DNA from: VGCC01 sp044375955
GTDB lineage: Bacteria; Actinomycetota; Actinomycetes; S36-B12
Assembly (NCBI GenBank): GCA_044375955.1
Contig: JBILLS010000035.1
Location: 1-20,218 of the forward strand
DNA: 20,218 bases
Direction of reading: 5' to 3'
The position numbers and the translations under genes are program-made. This document shows positions 1-7,777 of the stretch, one piece after another (the stretch's first letter is position 1; the number at the start of each line of letters is the position of its first letter). The notes beneath the pieces are model-generated. The model was given only the letters and a program-made list of their open reading frames with translations, had not been told where the DNA came from and made no database searches.

Positions 1-1
1 C

Positions 2-853
2 TGCCTGGGACTGGCATGTGCGTCGAAGTGGTCAGGTGCCTGGTTCGCCCTGGCCTTCATCGTGCTCTCGCTGTTCTGGGATGCCGGTGCCCGCCGCGCG
101 ATCGGGGTGAGGCGTCCCTACCTGGGTGCGCTGACTCTCGATGCGCCGATGGCACTCCTGGGCACCGGCGTTGGAGTCCTCGCGGTGTACGTGGCGAGCT
201 GGACCGGGTGGTTCGTCACCGACAGTGGCTGGGGTCGCACGTGGGCCGCGGACAAGGGTCCGTCACCGGTGCCGGATGCGGTCCGTGGGTTCTGGCACTA
301 CCACTGGCAAATGTGGAACTTCCACACCACTCTCGACTCGGAACACAGCTACCAGAGCAATCCCCTGTCATGGCCGTTCATGTCCCGACCCACCTCGTTC
401 CACTACGACGGAGAGGCAACGGGATGCGGTGCGGACTCGTGCGCGAGCGAGGTCCTCGCTCTGGGCAATCCGATCATCTGGTGGGCCGCACTCCTCGCGA
501 TCCCGTACCAACTCTGGTGCTGGATTGCCCGACGCGACTGGCGCGCGGGTGCCGCGATCGTCGGGGTCGCGGCCGGGTGGTTGCCGTGGATGCTCTACCT
601 CGATCGCACGGTGTTCACGTTCTACACCGTCGTCTACGTCCCGTTCGTGGTGATGACAGTGACACTAAGCCTCGGGGCGATCCTCGGCCCCCGCGATGCA
701 GATGAGCGACGCAGGAGGAACGGCGCGATCATCGTCACCGCCTACCTGGTCATCGTCGTGATCGCCGCGTGGTTCTTCTATCCGATCTGGACCGGCGAAA
801 CGATCCCCTACGAGTCCTGGCGTCTGAGGATGTGGCTGCCGACCTGGGTCTAG
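2..853 (+). CDS. pmt: Protein O-mannosyltransferase (Pmt), C-terminal part, 5' end outside window
   Basis: The frame is open from base 2 and begins inside a membrane segment that contains SKWSG, a stretch typical of Pmt-family glycosyltransferases (GT39). These enzymes transfer mannose from polyprenyl-phosphate-mannose to Ser/Thr of secreted proteins at the cell membrane. The visible 283 residues hold a long extracytoplasmic loop with HYHWQMWNFHTTL and SWPFMSRPTSFHY, then several hydrophobic helices and a short tail ending in WLPTWV. This matches the C-terminal half of the actinobacterial enzyme (Rv1002c in M. tuberculosis). The catalytic N-terminal Asp-Glu loop lies upstream and cannot be inspected. 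The next gene starts 24 bases downstream on the same strand, so cotranscription is possible. The family call is firm; the native protein targets are unknown. Confidence 0.93.
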   Translation, partial: CLGLACASKWSGAWFALAFIVLSLFWDAGARRAIGVRRPYLGALTLDAPMALLGTGVGVLAVYVASWTGWFVTDSGWGRTWAADKGPSPVPDAVRGFWHYHWQMWNFHTTLDSEHSYQSNPLSWPFMSRPTSFHYDGEATGCGADSCASEVLALGNPIIWWAALLAIPYQLWCWIARRDWRAGAAIVGVAAGWLPWMLYLDRTVFTFYTVVYVPFVVMTVTLSLGAILGPRDADERRRRNGAIIVTAYLVIVVIAAWFFYPIWTGETIPYESWRLRMWLPTWV

Positions 854-876
854 CCGCCATGTGATGGACTTGCGCC

Positions 877-1941
877 GTGCTGCGGACGGTCGTGCTGGGA
901 TACGGGCTTGCCGGCGAGCACTTCCACGGCCCCCTGCTCGCCACAACAGAGGGCGTCGAGGTCGTCGGCGTCCTGACCACGAATCCCGAGCGACAGGAAC
1001 GCGCGAAGCGTAATTTCCCGGATGCCGTCATCCACACCGAACTCGCCGCAGCCCTCGACTCCGGAGCGGACCTCGCAGTCGTGGCGGGCGCGAACATCAC
1101 ACATGTCCCGCAGGCCCGTGCTGCACTCCAGGCCGGAATGCATGTGGTGGTCGACAAGCCGCTCGCGCCCACCGCGGACACCGTGCGCGAGCTCGCCGCT
1201 CAGGCTGCGTCCGTCGATCGGCACATCATCGCCTTCCAGAACCGCCGCTGGGATTCGGACTTCCTCACCATGCTGCGGGTCCGTAACTCCGGTGCGATCG
1301 GCGACATCCACCGCTTTGAATCCCGATTCGGCAAATGGGTTCCAACCCCGAAACGGCTGTGGCGGGACTCCACCGCGCCGGAGGACATGGGCGGGAACCT
1401 CTACGACCTCGGCGCGCACGTGGTCGATCAGGCCCACGTGCTCTTCGGACCCATCACATCGGTCACCGCGCACGCGCGCGCCGTCCGCGCCACAGATATC
1501 GCAAACGATGACGTGGTCCTCCTGGCCCAGCACGCGAACGGGGTCGTGAGCTACCTCGTCGGTACCACTGCCGCCGCCTATACCCTCCCCCGCTTCCTCG
1601 CCCTCGGTACCAAGGGCTCGGCGCGCATCGACCTGACCGACACCCAGGAGGCGTACCTGCGCAATGGTGGGCGCGCGAGCGATCCAGAGTTCGGGGTCGA
1701 GGAGCACGGTGTGCACCTGCGCACCGAGGGGTCCGAGTACGTCGAGTTCACCGAGCCACTCGAGCGCGGTGGTTGGCGAGACTTCTATGGGAAAGTGCGC
1801 GATGCCGCGCGCGGGGAGGCACCCTCACCGGTGCCGATCGAGGAGACGGTCATGACGGCCGCGGTGATCGATGCCGCCCGGGAGTCCTCCGCGACCGGGC
1901 GCAGCGTCTCGATCAGCTCCACTCCCACGTCGTCGACATAG
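877..1941 (+). CDS. Gfo/Idh/MocA family NAD(P)-dependent oxidoreductase
   Basis: A 354-residue protein of normal family length. A Rossmann nucleotide-binding motif GYGLAG lies at residues 9-14. The family motif VDKP (usually EKP, with the lysine used in catalysis) is at 92-95. GGNLYDLGAHVVDQ near 172-185 supplies the Asp177 and His181 expected in the substrate pocket. Such enzymes oxidise or reduce sugars, inositols and related polyols in the cytoplasm. The GTG start gives the complete Rossmann strand; no strong Shine-Dalgarno precedes it. The gene follows pmt by 24 bases, and its last 29 bases overlap the 3' end of the convergent epimerase-like gene. Its closeness to a sugar-uptake operon suggests sugar catabolism, but it is on the opposite strand and the substrate cannot be read from sequence. 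Confidence 0.9.
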   Translation: MLRTVVLGYGLAGEHFHGPLLATTEGVEVVGVLTTNPERQERAKRNFPDAVIHTELAAALDSGADLAVVAGANITHVPQARAALQAGMHVVVDKPLAPTADTVRELAAQAASVDRHIIAFQNRRWDSDFLTMLRVRNSGAIGDIHRFESRFGKWVPTPKRLWRDSTAPEDMGGNLYDLGAHVVDQAHVLFGPITSVTAHARAVRATDIANDDVVLLAQHANGVVSYLVGTTAAAYTLPRFLALGTKGSARIDLTDTQEAYLRNGGRASDPEFGVEEHGVHLRTEGSEYVEFTEPLERGGWRDFYGKVRDAARGEAPSPVPIEETVMTAAVIDAARESSATGRSVSISSTPTSST

Positions 1942-2722
1942 TCCGAGGCGCACCGGGGCGAGCCACGGGCGGGTTCCCGCCCAGAGGCATGTCAAAGGCA
2001 TTCGGTGGCCCGTTCTGAGGTTCCACACACACGGCCTCTGGCCGCTCATCGAAGACGACGAACCACGCGTCGGAATTGCGAATCGTCAATGTGCGCTCTC
2101 CCCACGCGACAATCACCCGACCGTCGGGTACGTGGAATGCATCGTCGACGTGATGTGCGCCATTGACCCACGGCCTCCACTCACCCGTCGCGAACGCGCC
2201 ATCACGGAGCGCGAGTTCCCCGGTCAGTGACCATGTGGCGTCATCACCGTCGATCACGCGGCGAAACCACGGATGCCAGCCGAGCAACGCCGGGGTCGGG
2301 GCATCGGCCTCCACGGTGAGGCGGGACTCGGTGCGCAGTCCATCGACACGCCACTCGGTGACGAGTGTGGCCGGCCAGTCGGGGATGCGCTGCCGCATCG
2401 TGATCGCGGAGTCGCGCACATCCCACGAGTCGACCGGTGCGACGTAGCAGGTGCCGTGGATCGCCCACGGGGTGTAGGTGATCGCTGGGACGTAGTCGAC
2501 GGCACCGGTGATCCCCCACATCTCGCGCTGCGCCACGGTGATGCGGTTGTCTCGGAGGCGTCCTGCCCACGGTGCCATCGGATACATCCCGTGCTCGACC
2601 GGATGGTCACCCACACCCGTCAGCACCTCGGTGCCGTTGACTGTCCACGACGTGATACGACCACCTAGGTCGGGATCGAATGTCAGGGTCTGGTCATGCG
2701 ACGTGAGGACCGGTGCGTTCAC
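1913..2722 (-). CDS. Aldose 1-epimerase (mutarotase) family protein
   Basis: A 269-residue galactose-mutarotase-fold protein. PWAGRLRDNRI at 51-61 is the usual early substrate-binding strand. IHG (His89) and GWHPWFRR (His150) are the likely pair of active-site histidines, and VCVEPQNGPPNAF carries Glu234 as the likely catalytic base. Family members interconvert alpha and beta anomers of aldoses in the cytoplasm, feeding the correct anomer to a kinase or isomerase. It is the last gene of the sugar-uptake operon: its ATG overlaps the stop of the ROK regulator by four bases (ATGA), so translation is probably coupled. Its 3' end overlaps the convergent Gfo/Idh gene by 29 bases. The family is clear; the sugar is not. 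Confidence 0.88.
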   Translation of the reverse strand: MNAPVLTSHDQTLTFDPDLGGRITSWTVNGTEVLTGVGDHPVEHGMYPMAPWAGRLRDNRITVAQREMWGITGAVDYVPAITYTPWAIHGTCYVAPVDSWDVRDSAITMRQRIPDWPATLVTEWRVDGLRTESRLTVEADAPTPALLGWHPWFRRVIDGDDATWSLTGELALRDGAFATGEWRPWVNGAHHVDDAFHVPDGRVIVAWGERTLTIRNSDAWFVVFDERPEAVCVEPQNGPPNAFDMPLGGNPPVARPGAPRTMSTTWEWS

Positions 2723-3918
2723 CTGCTCACCAGGTGGGGACTCGCCTCGAGGTGACCGATGGGATTACCCAGGAGCTCAGTGAATGCCAACTCCCCGGCA
2801 CCGATCGTGGACGCCTCACCGCCCAGTGAGGACGCCACGACGAGGACGTCCTGGGAGGACATTGAAGAGCCTTGTGAGATGTGGTTCCGAACGTCATCGC
2901 CACAGAAATCCAGGATCTCGCTGAGCGGACCACCGATCACGATGACCTGCGGGTCGAAGGCGTTGACGAGATTCACAAGGCCGATTCCCAGCCAACCGCT
3001 CACGTCCTTCAATCCACGAAGCACCGCCTCATCGCCGGCACGCGCGGCCGAGATAACCGACGCCACACTGTCGCGCCCACATGCCCGCAGAACGGCATCG
3101 CGGCCGATCTCGGTTTCCCAGCATCCGCGGTTCCCGCAGCGGCACTCCCGTCCGCCAGGGTTGACGATGACATGGCCGACCTCACCTCCGAAACCCTTGG
3201 TTCCGGTCATCAAATTGCCGTCGACGACGATCCCACCACCGACTCCGACGTCTCCGGTGATGTAGATCAGATTGCGCTGTGCCCGACCACCCCCGCGCGC
3301 GCATTCGGCGAGGGCACCGAGATTGGCGTCGTTGCCGAGGGAGATGTGCGGCGCGCGCGAGAACTGCGCGGACATCGCGTCGGCGAGCACGTCGGTGAGT
3401 TCCACGTCGCTCCACCCGAGGTTGGGTGCTACGCGCACCAGACCGGACGTGGGATCCACCACCCCGGCGAGGGAGACTCCGGTACCCACCCACGCGGCAC
3501 CCTCCGGTACATGATGGAAGAGTTCGGCGCACAGATCCGTGATGCGCTCAACGACTGTCTCGGGGTTGCTGGAGGTGGGATCGATGGCGATCTCCTCCCT
3601 GTGGAGGATCTCGCCACCGAGTCCGATGATCGCTGCGGCGACCCGGTCCACGCGGATATCGAAAGCGGTGACGAAGGCGGACCTGGGTATCGGCACCACA
3701 CCGAGCGAGGGGCGACCCACCCCCGTGGCCTGCCCGGCAACCTCCTCGACCAACCCGGCATCCGCGAGGTCGGTGATGAGGCCTGCGACGGTGCTGCGGT
3801 TCAGGCCCGTGCGCGCGACCAATTCGGAGCGGGTCAGGCGCCCTTCCAGATGGAGTTGACGCAGGAGCCGCGCGAGATTCAGGCGTCGGACATCGTCCGA
3901 CGTAGCGGCAGCGAACAC
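2719..3918 (-). CDS. ROK family transcriptional regulator (XylR/NagC-like)
   Basis: A 399-residue repressor with an N-terminal winged helix-turn-helix (about residues 10-70; LTRSELVARTGLNRSTVAGLI is the HTH) and a C-terminal ROK sugar-binding domain. The ROK signature GFGGEVGH is at 242-249, followed by the zinc knuckle CRCGNRGC (Cys259, Cys261, Cys266, with His249). The Asp of GNDAN (Asp197), catalytic in ROK kinases, is present. ROK regulators release their operator when they bind a sugar. Position between the permease and epimerase genes (26 bases after the permease, 4-base overlap with the epimerase) indicates self-inclusive control of this operon. The GTG start is preceded by a GGGGAGAGG ribosome-binding site. 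The effector is probably the transported sugar or its phosphate; xylose is only a guess from family resemblance. Confidence 0.92.
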   Translation of the reverse strand: MFAAATSDDVRRLNLARLLRQLHLEGRLTRSELVARTGLNRSTVAGLITDLADAGLVEEVAGQATGVGRPSLGVVPIPRSAFVTAFDIRVDRVAAAIIGLGGEILHREEIAIDPTSSNPETVVERITDLCAELFHHVPEGAAWVGTGVSLAGVVDPTSGLVRVAPNLGWSDVELTDVLADAMSAQFSRAPHISLGNDANLGALAECARGGGRAQRNLIYITGDVGVGGGIVVDGNLMTGTKGFGGEVGHVIVNPGGRECRCGNRGCWETEIGRDAVLRACGRDSVASVISAARAGDEAVLRGLKDVSGWLGIGLVNLVNAFDPQVIVIGGPLSEILDFCGDDVRNHISQGSSMSSQDVLVVASSLGGEASTIGAGELAFTELLGNPIGHLEASPHLVSR

Positions 3919-3944
3919 ACCTCTCCCCTATGAACCGGAACGCG

Positions 3945-5192
3945 CTATTTCAAGGAGACCATCGACCGCTTGCGCGACAGGGCATCCGCGCCCGCAGCGA
4001 GCATCAGCACGGCTCCGGTGATCATCAGCTTCACGCCCGCCGGGTACCCGAGCAGGCCCATGCCGTTGTCGATCACCGCGACGACCGCGGCACCGATGAG
4101 GGCGTCGTAGATGCGGCCGCGGCCACCGAATAGCGACGTGCCACCGATGACGGCCGCCGCGATCGCACTCAGCACGATGAATCGACCGGCGTTGGGGTCC
4201 ACCGACGCGGCACGGCTGGCGGCAACGATGCCCGCGAACGCCGCGGTCGTGGAGCAGATCGAGAACACGGCGATGCGCACCTGGCGGATATTGATGCCGG
4301 CGCGGCGGGCGGCCTCCACGTTGCCACCCACGGCGTAGATGTGACGGCCGAACCGGGTGCGCTCCAGCACGAAACCGAAGGCGAGGGCGATGACCGCGAT
4401 GATCGGGATGATGATCGGGACGCCGCTCAGCGGATTCAATTCCGGGTTGACACTGCGCTCGAGGTTCAGGATCCACACGGTCACGAATCCGATGACGGCG
4501 ATCACGGCGGTCTTGATCAGGATCAGTGACATCGCCTGGGCGGAGAATCCGCGACGTAGTCGACGCACCCGGCCGTTGACGGCGAGGGCGAAGTAGCCGA
4601 CCACCATGATCAGGTAGAAGAGCCAGCCACCCCAGGCCGGGAGGTTGTTGTTCTGGATGGCAAGGATGACGTCGTTCGTGATCCGAACGTTCCCGCCCTC
4701 ACCGATGATCACCAGCACCAGGCCCTGGAAAGCCAGGAAGAGGGCCAGGGTGACCACGAACGAGGGGATACCCACGCGCGCGACCAGGAAACCGATGAAC
4801 AAGCCGATCACCAGACCCGAGCCGATCGCGACGGCGACGGCCACGTACCAGGGGAATCCCCAGGTCGCCATACCCACGGCGAGAAGCGCACCCGAGACAC
4901 CCGAGGTCACACCTGCGGACAGGTCGATCTCGCCCAGAAGCAGCACGAAGACCAAACCCATCGCCAGAATCGCCACGACGGCGGCCTGGGTGAAGAAGTT
5001 GGCGAAGTTCAGCGGAGTGAAGAAGACCGGGCGCAGCAGCGAGAACAGCACGACGAGCACGAGCAGACCGATGACGGCCGGAAGTGGGCCCATGTCGCCG
5101 CCGCGCACTCGGGCGACGTAGGCGCGGAATGTCTCTCCCACGCTCGTGTTGGTGGGTTGCAGATAGGCCGGAAGATCGGTGTTCGCCATCAC
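3945..5192 (-). CDS. Sugar ABC transporter permease (XylH/RbsC-like, BPD_transp_2)
   Basis: A 415-residue inner-membrane protein with about ten hydrophobic segments starting at residue 39. The block LLLGEIDLSAG and the late segment AVIGGTSLFGGRGRI are typical of the ribose/xylose-type (carbohydrate uptake type 2) permease family. It forms the membrane channel, working with the upstream ATPase and binding lipoprotein. The ATG overlaps the ATPase stop codon by four bases, so the subunits are coupled. The region between about residues 190 and 245 carries a basic cytoplasmic loop (RVRRLRRG), as in XylH-type permeases, which are longer than RbsC. There is only one permease gene, so the channel is presumably a homodimer. 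Specificity cannot be assigned from this subunit. Confidence 0.94.
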   Translation of the reverse strand: MMANTDLPAYLQPTNTSVGETFRAYVARVRGGDMGPLPAVIGLLVLVVLFSLLRPVFFTPLNFANFFTQAAVVAILAMGLVFVLLLGEIDLSAGVTSGVSGALLAVGMATWGFPWYVAVAVAIGSGLVIGLFIGFLVARVGIPSFVVTLALFLAFQGLVLVIIGEGGNVRITNDVILAIQNNNLPAWGGWLFYLIMVVGYFALAVNGRVRRLRRGFSAQAMSLILIKTAVIAVIGFVTVWILNLERSVNPELNPLSGVPIIIPIIAVIALAFGFVLERTRFGRHIYAVGGNVEAARRAGINIRQVRIAVFSICSTTAAFAGIVAASRAASVDPNAGRFIVLSAIAAAVIGGTSLFGGRGRIYDALIGAAVVAVIDNGMGLLGYPAGVKLMITGAVLMLAAGADALSRKRSMVSLK

Positions 5193-5938
5193 TCATCGCC
5201 TCCGGTCACTCCACGGCTTCCCGTGATGTACTCGACGACCTCGGCCGTGGTGGTCTCCGCGGCGTTGAGGCGAACGATCATGGTGCCCAGGTAGAGGACG
5301 TAGATGGAATCGGCGACCTTGAAGACGTCCTGCAGGTTGTGGGAGATGATCACCACGCCGAGACCCTGATCGGCGAGACGCCGCACCAGGGCCAGTACCT
5401 GCTCGGTTTGGGCCACCCCGAGAGCGGCGGTGGGCTCGTCCAGGATGACGACCTTGTTGTTCCAGAGCACCGCGCGGGCGATCGCAACCGTCTGGCGCTG
5501 GCCGCCGGACAGGCTTGCAACCTTCTGGCGCAGTGACTTGACCGTGCGGACGGAGAGAGATTGGAGAGTCTGCCCCGCCCGGGATTCCATATCGGCCTCA
5601 TCGAGTGCCGGCCCCTGCACGAGCTCGCGACCGAGGAACATGTTCTGGACGATGTCGAGGTTGTCACACAGCGCCAGGTCCTGATACACGACCTCGATCC
5701 CGAGCTCGGATGCCTGACGCGGGTCGGAGATCTCGACCCGATTGCCCTCGAAGACGATCTCACCGGCGTCGAAGGGTTGAATGCCCGCGATGCCCTTGAT
5801 CAGGGTGCTCTTGCCGGCACCGTTGTCACCGACGAGCGCGGTGACCTTGCCGGGCTCGATCGCGAAATCCACACCCTTGAGGACGTCGACCGGACCGAAA
5901 CTCTTGTTGACCCCTGTCACTTCCAGGACTGGGCTCAT
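5189..5938 (-). CDS. Sugar ABC transporter ATP-binding protein, single nucleotide-binding domain
   Basis: A 249-residue ABC ATPase with every expected element: Walker A GDNGAGKST (37-45), Q-loop Gln86, signature LSGGQ (143-147), Walker B VVILDEP (163-169, catalytic Glu168) and switch His200. It powers sugar uptake by the permease encoded next to it. Enteric XylG, RbsA and MglA carry two fused nucleotide-binding domains of about 500 residues; this protein has one, so it should act as a homodimer, as in many actinobacterial type 2 sugar importers. The ATG is preceded by GGAGGAG five bases upstream. An 89-base gap holding a strong hairpin separates it from the binding-protein gene; it overlaps the permease gene by four bases. 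Confidence 0.95.
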   Translation of the reverse strand: MSPVLEVTGVNKSFGPVDVLKGVDFAIEPGKVTALVGDNGAGKSTLIKGIAGIQPFDAGEIVFEGNRVEISDPRQASELGIEVVYQDLALCDNLDIVQNMFLGRELVQGPALDEADMESRAGQTLQSLSVRTVKSLRQKVASLSGGQRQTVAIARAVLWNNKVVILDEPTAALGVAQTEQVLALVRRLADQGLGVVIISHNLQDVFKVADSIYVLYLGTMIVRLNAAETTTAEVVEYITGSRGVTGGDE

Positions 5939-5978
5939 GCGCTCTCCTCCACAGTTCTCCGCGCCCCCCGTGTGAGCG

Positions 5979-6006
5979 AGGGTGGGGTCCTTTCGGACCC
6001 CACCCT
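5979..6006 (-). terminator. Intra-operon hairpin between binding-protein and ATPase genes
   Basis: A perfect 12-base-pair inverted repeat with a four-base loop: on the plus strand A-GGGTGGGGTCC, loop TTTC, GGACCCCACCC-T. It begins 22 bases after the stop of the binding-protein gene. No clear U-tract follows in the minus-strand transcript. It is best read as a partial terminator or 3' stabiliser that lets the binding protein be made in excess over the membrane components, a common arrangement in sugar ABC operons. The structure is seen directly; the function is inferred. Confidence 0.7.
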
Positions 6007-6027
6007 GCCCTATGAGCAGTCAGATGA

Positions 6028-7146
6028 CTACTGGATTCCTGCCGCCTCACAGGCAGCCGCGACGTCACCGGCACAGAGCTCTGCAGCGGTGAAGCCAGCG
6101 GTACCCGCGTCGAGAACAGCCTGGACGGTGTCCGCGTAGACGATGACCGGCTCGGAGTACTTCGCGGGCACGGTGACGCCATTGACGTCGACCGATGCCG
6201 GAACCTCCGGACGCTCACCGTTCAGCAGCGCGATGGCCAGCTCGGAGGCGTCAGCGGCCTCGAGCGCGGTGTTCTTGAACACCGACATGCACTGCTTGCC
6301 GAGCAGGACGTTCTGCAGACCCGAGAGGGTCGCGTCCTGGCCGGTGACGGGGACCGTCACACCGTTCTTGTCGAGCACGGCGATCGCTGCGCCACCGAGG
6401 CCGTCATTGGCCGCGAGAACGCCATCGATCTTGCCACCGAGGTCGGTGAACATCTGCTCGAAGATGACGCCGCCCTGCTGGTTATCCCAGTCCGGAACGG
6501 ACTCATCCTTGACCGGCTTGATGCCAGCGGCCTCGAGGGTGGTCTGGTAGCCCTCCTTGAACATCGCGGCATTGCCGTCGGTCGGCGAGCCGTTCAGGAA
6601 GACGACCTGGGCCGCAGCCGGATCAATACCGTTGTCCGCGAGGCACTTGAGCAGGCCCTCGCCCTGGAGCTGGCCCACCTTCACGTTGTCGAAGGACACG
6701 TAGTAGTCGGCCGGAGCGAACGGACGGTCGTAGGCGATGACCGGGATGCCCTGGGCCTGCGCCTTCTCCGCCACCGTGGCGCCGGAGCCATTGAGGTCCA
6801 CGAGGATCATCACGCCGCAACCGCCGGCGAGCATCTGATCACCGATGGTCAGGTACTGGTTGGTGTCACCCTGAGCGTTCTGGATGTCCACCGTGAAGCC
6901 CGCACCCTCGAGAGCGGCCTGGATCGCGGGGCGATCCTGGTTCTCCCAACGATCGGAGGACTGGCTGTCGGGCAGGATTACGCAGCCCTTGCCGGCAACC
7001 GCAACCTCGGCCGCGGTCTCCGCCGCGGTCTCGGCGGCGGTCTCCGCAGCAGTCTCCTCGGTGGCAGTGTCACCGGAGCTGCATGCGGAGAGAACGAGTG
7101 CGGCGGCCGCTACTGCAGCGACTGCACCAAAGAGTTTTCTCGACAT
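6028..7146 (-). CDS. Sugar ABC transporter substrate-binding lipoprotein (XylF-like)
   Basis: A 372-residue periplasmic-binding-protein type 1 receptor. The start chosen is the ATG at 7146 because AAGGAAG lies nine bases upstream and translation from there gives a proper lipoprotein signal: basic MSRK, an Ala/Val-rich core and lipobox LSAC with Cys22. After a low-complexity Thr/Ala/Glu linker (residues 23-50) the mature domain begins with CVILPDSQSSDRWENQDRPA and includes VIAYDRPF and VTGQDA, which resemble D-xylose-binding proteins. The lipid-anchored receptor would deliver sugar to the ATPase and permease encoded downstream. It is the first gene of the operon and its promoter must lie in the roughly 500-base non-coding stretch upstream. 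The ligand is inferred as an aldose; xylose is plausible but no xylA or xylB is nearby. Confidence 0.93.
   Translation of the reverse strand: MSRKLFGAVAAVAAAALVLSACSSGDTATEETAAETAAETAAETAAEVAVAGKGCVILPDSQSSDRWENQDRPAIQAALEGAGFTVDIQNAQGDTNQYLTIGDQMLAGGCGVMILVDLNGSGATVAEKAQAQGIPVIAYDRPFAPADYYVSFDNVKVGQLQGEGLLKCLADNGIDPAAAQVVFLNGSPTDGNAAMFKEGYQTTLEAAGIKPVKDESVPDWDNQQGGVIFEQMFTDLGGKIDGVLAANDGLGGAAIAVLDKNGVTVPVTGQDATLSGLQNVLLGKQCMSVFKNTALEAADASELAIALLNGERPEVPASVDVNGVTVPAKYSEPVIVYADTVQAVLDAGTAGFTAAELCAGDVAAACEAAGIQ
7006..7053 (-). repeat. Tandem 12-bp repeat encoding four TAAE units
   Basis: Four consecutive copies of a twelve-base unit encode TAAE-TAAE-TAAE-TAAE (residues 32-47 of the binding lipoprotein), directly after the lipidated cysteine and a TATEE lead-in. 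The copies differ slightly at third codon positions. The segment acts as a flexible spacer between the membrane anchor and the ligand-binding domain, and such repeats readily gain or lose units in frame. Confidence 0.85.
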
Positions 7147-7457
7147 GTATTCGTACTTCCTTCTTCTGCAGGAAACCCTGCGTCGGTGTGAGGTGGTTCG
7201 CCGTAATCCGTGCCTCGGTGTCACCCGCTGTTCGCAGGTGCTCCCGTGACATGGATGGACGACGAGGTTGGCGAGGGATCACTCCCCCGTACCAACCCCC
7301 GCCGGGGCGTTGTGACAGCCCGACAGGGGTTACCCGAGTGACCTGACACTAGCCACGGCCAGCGGCAGCCGCACTCGGAGAATCGGGTCGAACCGGCGGC
7401 ACTGCGGCCGGGGTTCGAGAGGGTTGCGTGAGGACGATGGCGTCCGAAACACCCGCA

Positions 7458-7479
7458 GGCGACGCCTCCTGGCGTCGCC
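7458..7479 (-). terminator. Hairpin in the tRNA-Ala/sugar operon gap, possible terminator
   Basis: A perfect 9-base-pair stem with a four-base loop, GGCGACGCC-TCCT-GGCGTCGCC on the plus strand. It lies about 165 bases beyond the 3' end of tRNA-Ala. On the minus strand it is followed by TGCGGGTGTTTC, only weakly U-rich. It could end the tRNA transcript or protect the sugar operon from read-through. Strand and function are inferred. Confidence 0.4.
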
Positions 7480-7548
7480 CCGGTACACGGACTGACCATG
7501 AATGCCTCACCCTTACGTAGTCCGGACGGAACGGGGTCCAGACGACTT

Positions 7549-7565
7549 TGTTGTCCCCCACAACA
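7549..7565. promoter_or_regulatory. Inverted repeat TGTTGT-N5-ACAACA, candidate operator
   Basis: Six-base perfect arms separated by five C residues (plus strand), AT-rich arms in an otherwise GC-rich region. The size and shape suit a dimeric repressor site. It is about 400 bases upstream of the binding-protein start, so a direct role as the ROK operator is uncertain. No second copy was found near the operon start. Confidence 0.3.
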
Positions 7566-7644
7566 TATGTCAGCGGGGGCAGCTCCGGGGAGGGATAGCC
7601 GTCACGAAAGGGCAGAAATTCTGTAACGAATCAGCAACAACGGG

Positions 7645-7717
7645 TGGAGCTGAGGGGATTCGAACCCCTGGCCTTCTCATTGCGAACGAGACGCGCTACC
7701 AACTGCGCCACAGCCCC
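7645..7717 (-). tRNA. tRNA-Ala (anticodon CGC)
   Basis: The minus strand folds as a full 73-nt tRNA: acceptor stem GGGGCTG/CAGCTCC, D arm GCGC-AGTTGGTA-GCGC, anticodon stem TCTCG/TGAGA with loop TTCGCAA (anticodon CGC, reading GCG), and T arm AGGGG-TTCGAAT-CCCCT. The G3:U70 wobble pair, the main identity element for alanyl-tRNA synthetase, is present, with discriminator A73. The 3' CCA is not encoded: the genomic bases after A73 are CCC. It lies between the nucleotidase gene and the sugar operon, on the same strand as both. Confidence 0.97.
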
Positions 7718-7720
7718 GGA

Positions 7721-7749
7721 GGGCAGCAGGGTAGCAATCCCTGCTGCCC
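7721..7749 (-). terminator. Perfect hairpin between nucleotidase gene and tRNA-Ala
   Basis: GGGCAGCAGGG, a seven-base loop TAGCAAT, then CCCTGCTGCCC: an 11-base-pair perfect stem. It sits 28 bases after the nucleotidase stop codon and only three bases before the tRNA 5' end. It has no U-tract. It may terminate the nucleotidase transcript, or form a 5' structure on a longer precursor of the tRNA. The stem is seen directly; the role is inferred. Confidence 0.65.
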
Positions 7750-7777
7750 CCGAGCGGCCCGGTGGGTGGCAGGCCGT

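Larger units (their letters stand above)
7147..7644. other. Non-coding region upstream of the sugar operon and downstream of tRNA-Ala
   Basis: About 500 bases with no convincing gene: the short open frames here have unlikely composition and no ribosome-binding site. It must contain the promoter of the sugar operon (minus strand) and any terminator for the tRNA. Structures visible are the Shine-Dalgarno AAGGAAG complement at 7156-7162, a perfect 9-bp hairpin at 7458-7479, an inverted repeat TGTTGT-N5-ACAACA at 7549-7565, and two GTGAC..GACA blocks around 7311-7348. I could not pick a convincing -10/-35 pair. Confidence 0.6.

Noticed and set aside
2881..3933. A 350-codon plus-strand frame opposite the ROK gene.
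   Set aside because: Antisense shadow; the minus strand has the complete HTH and ROK motifs with operon overlaps.
7018..7060. Possible CRISPR-like or regulatory repeat.
   Set aside because: It is an in-frame coding repeat (TAAE) without spacers.
7221..7499. A 92-codon minus-strand frame in the gap upstream of the sugar operon.
   Set aside because: No ribosome-binding site, low-quality Ser/Gly/Arg-rich translation and no family resemblance.
7645..7717. tRNA gene as an integration site for a mobile element.
   Set aside because: No integrase, no second copy of the tRNA 3' end and no composition shift are visible within the window.
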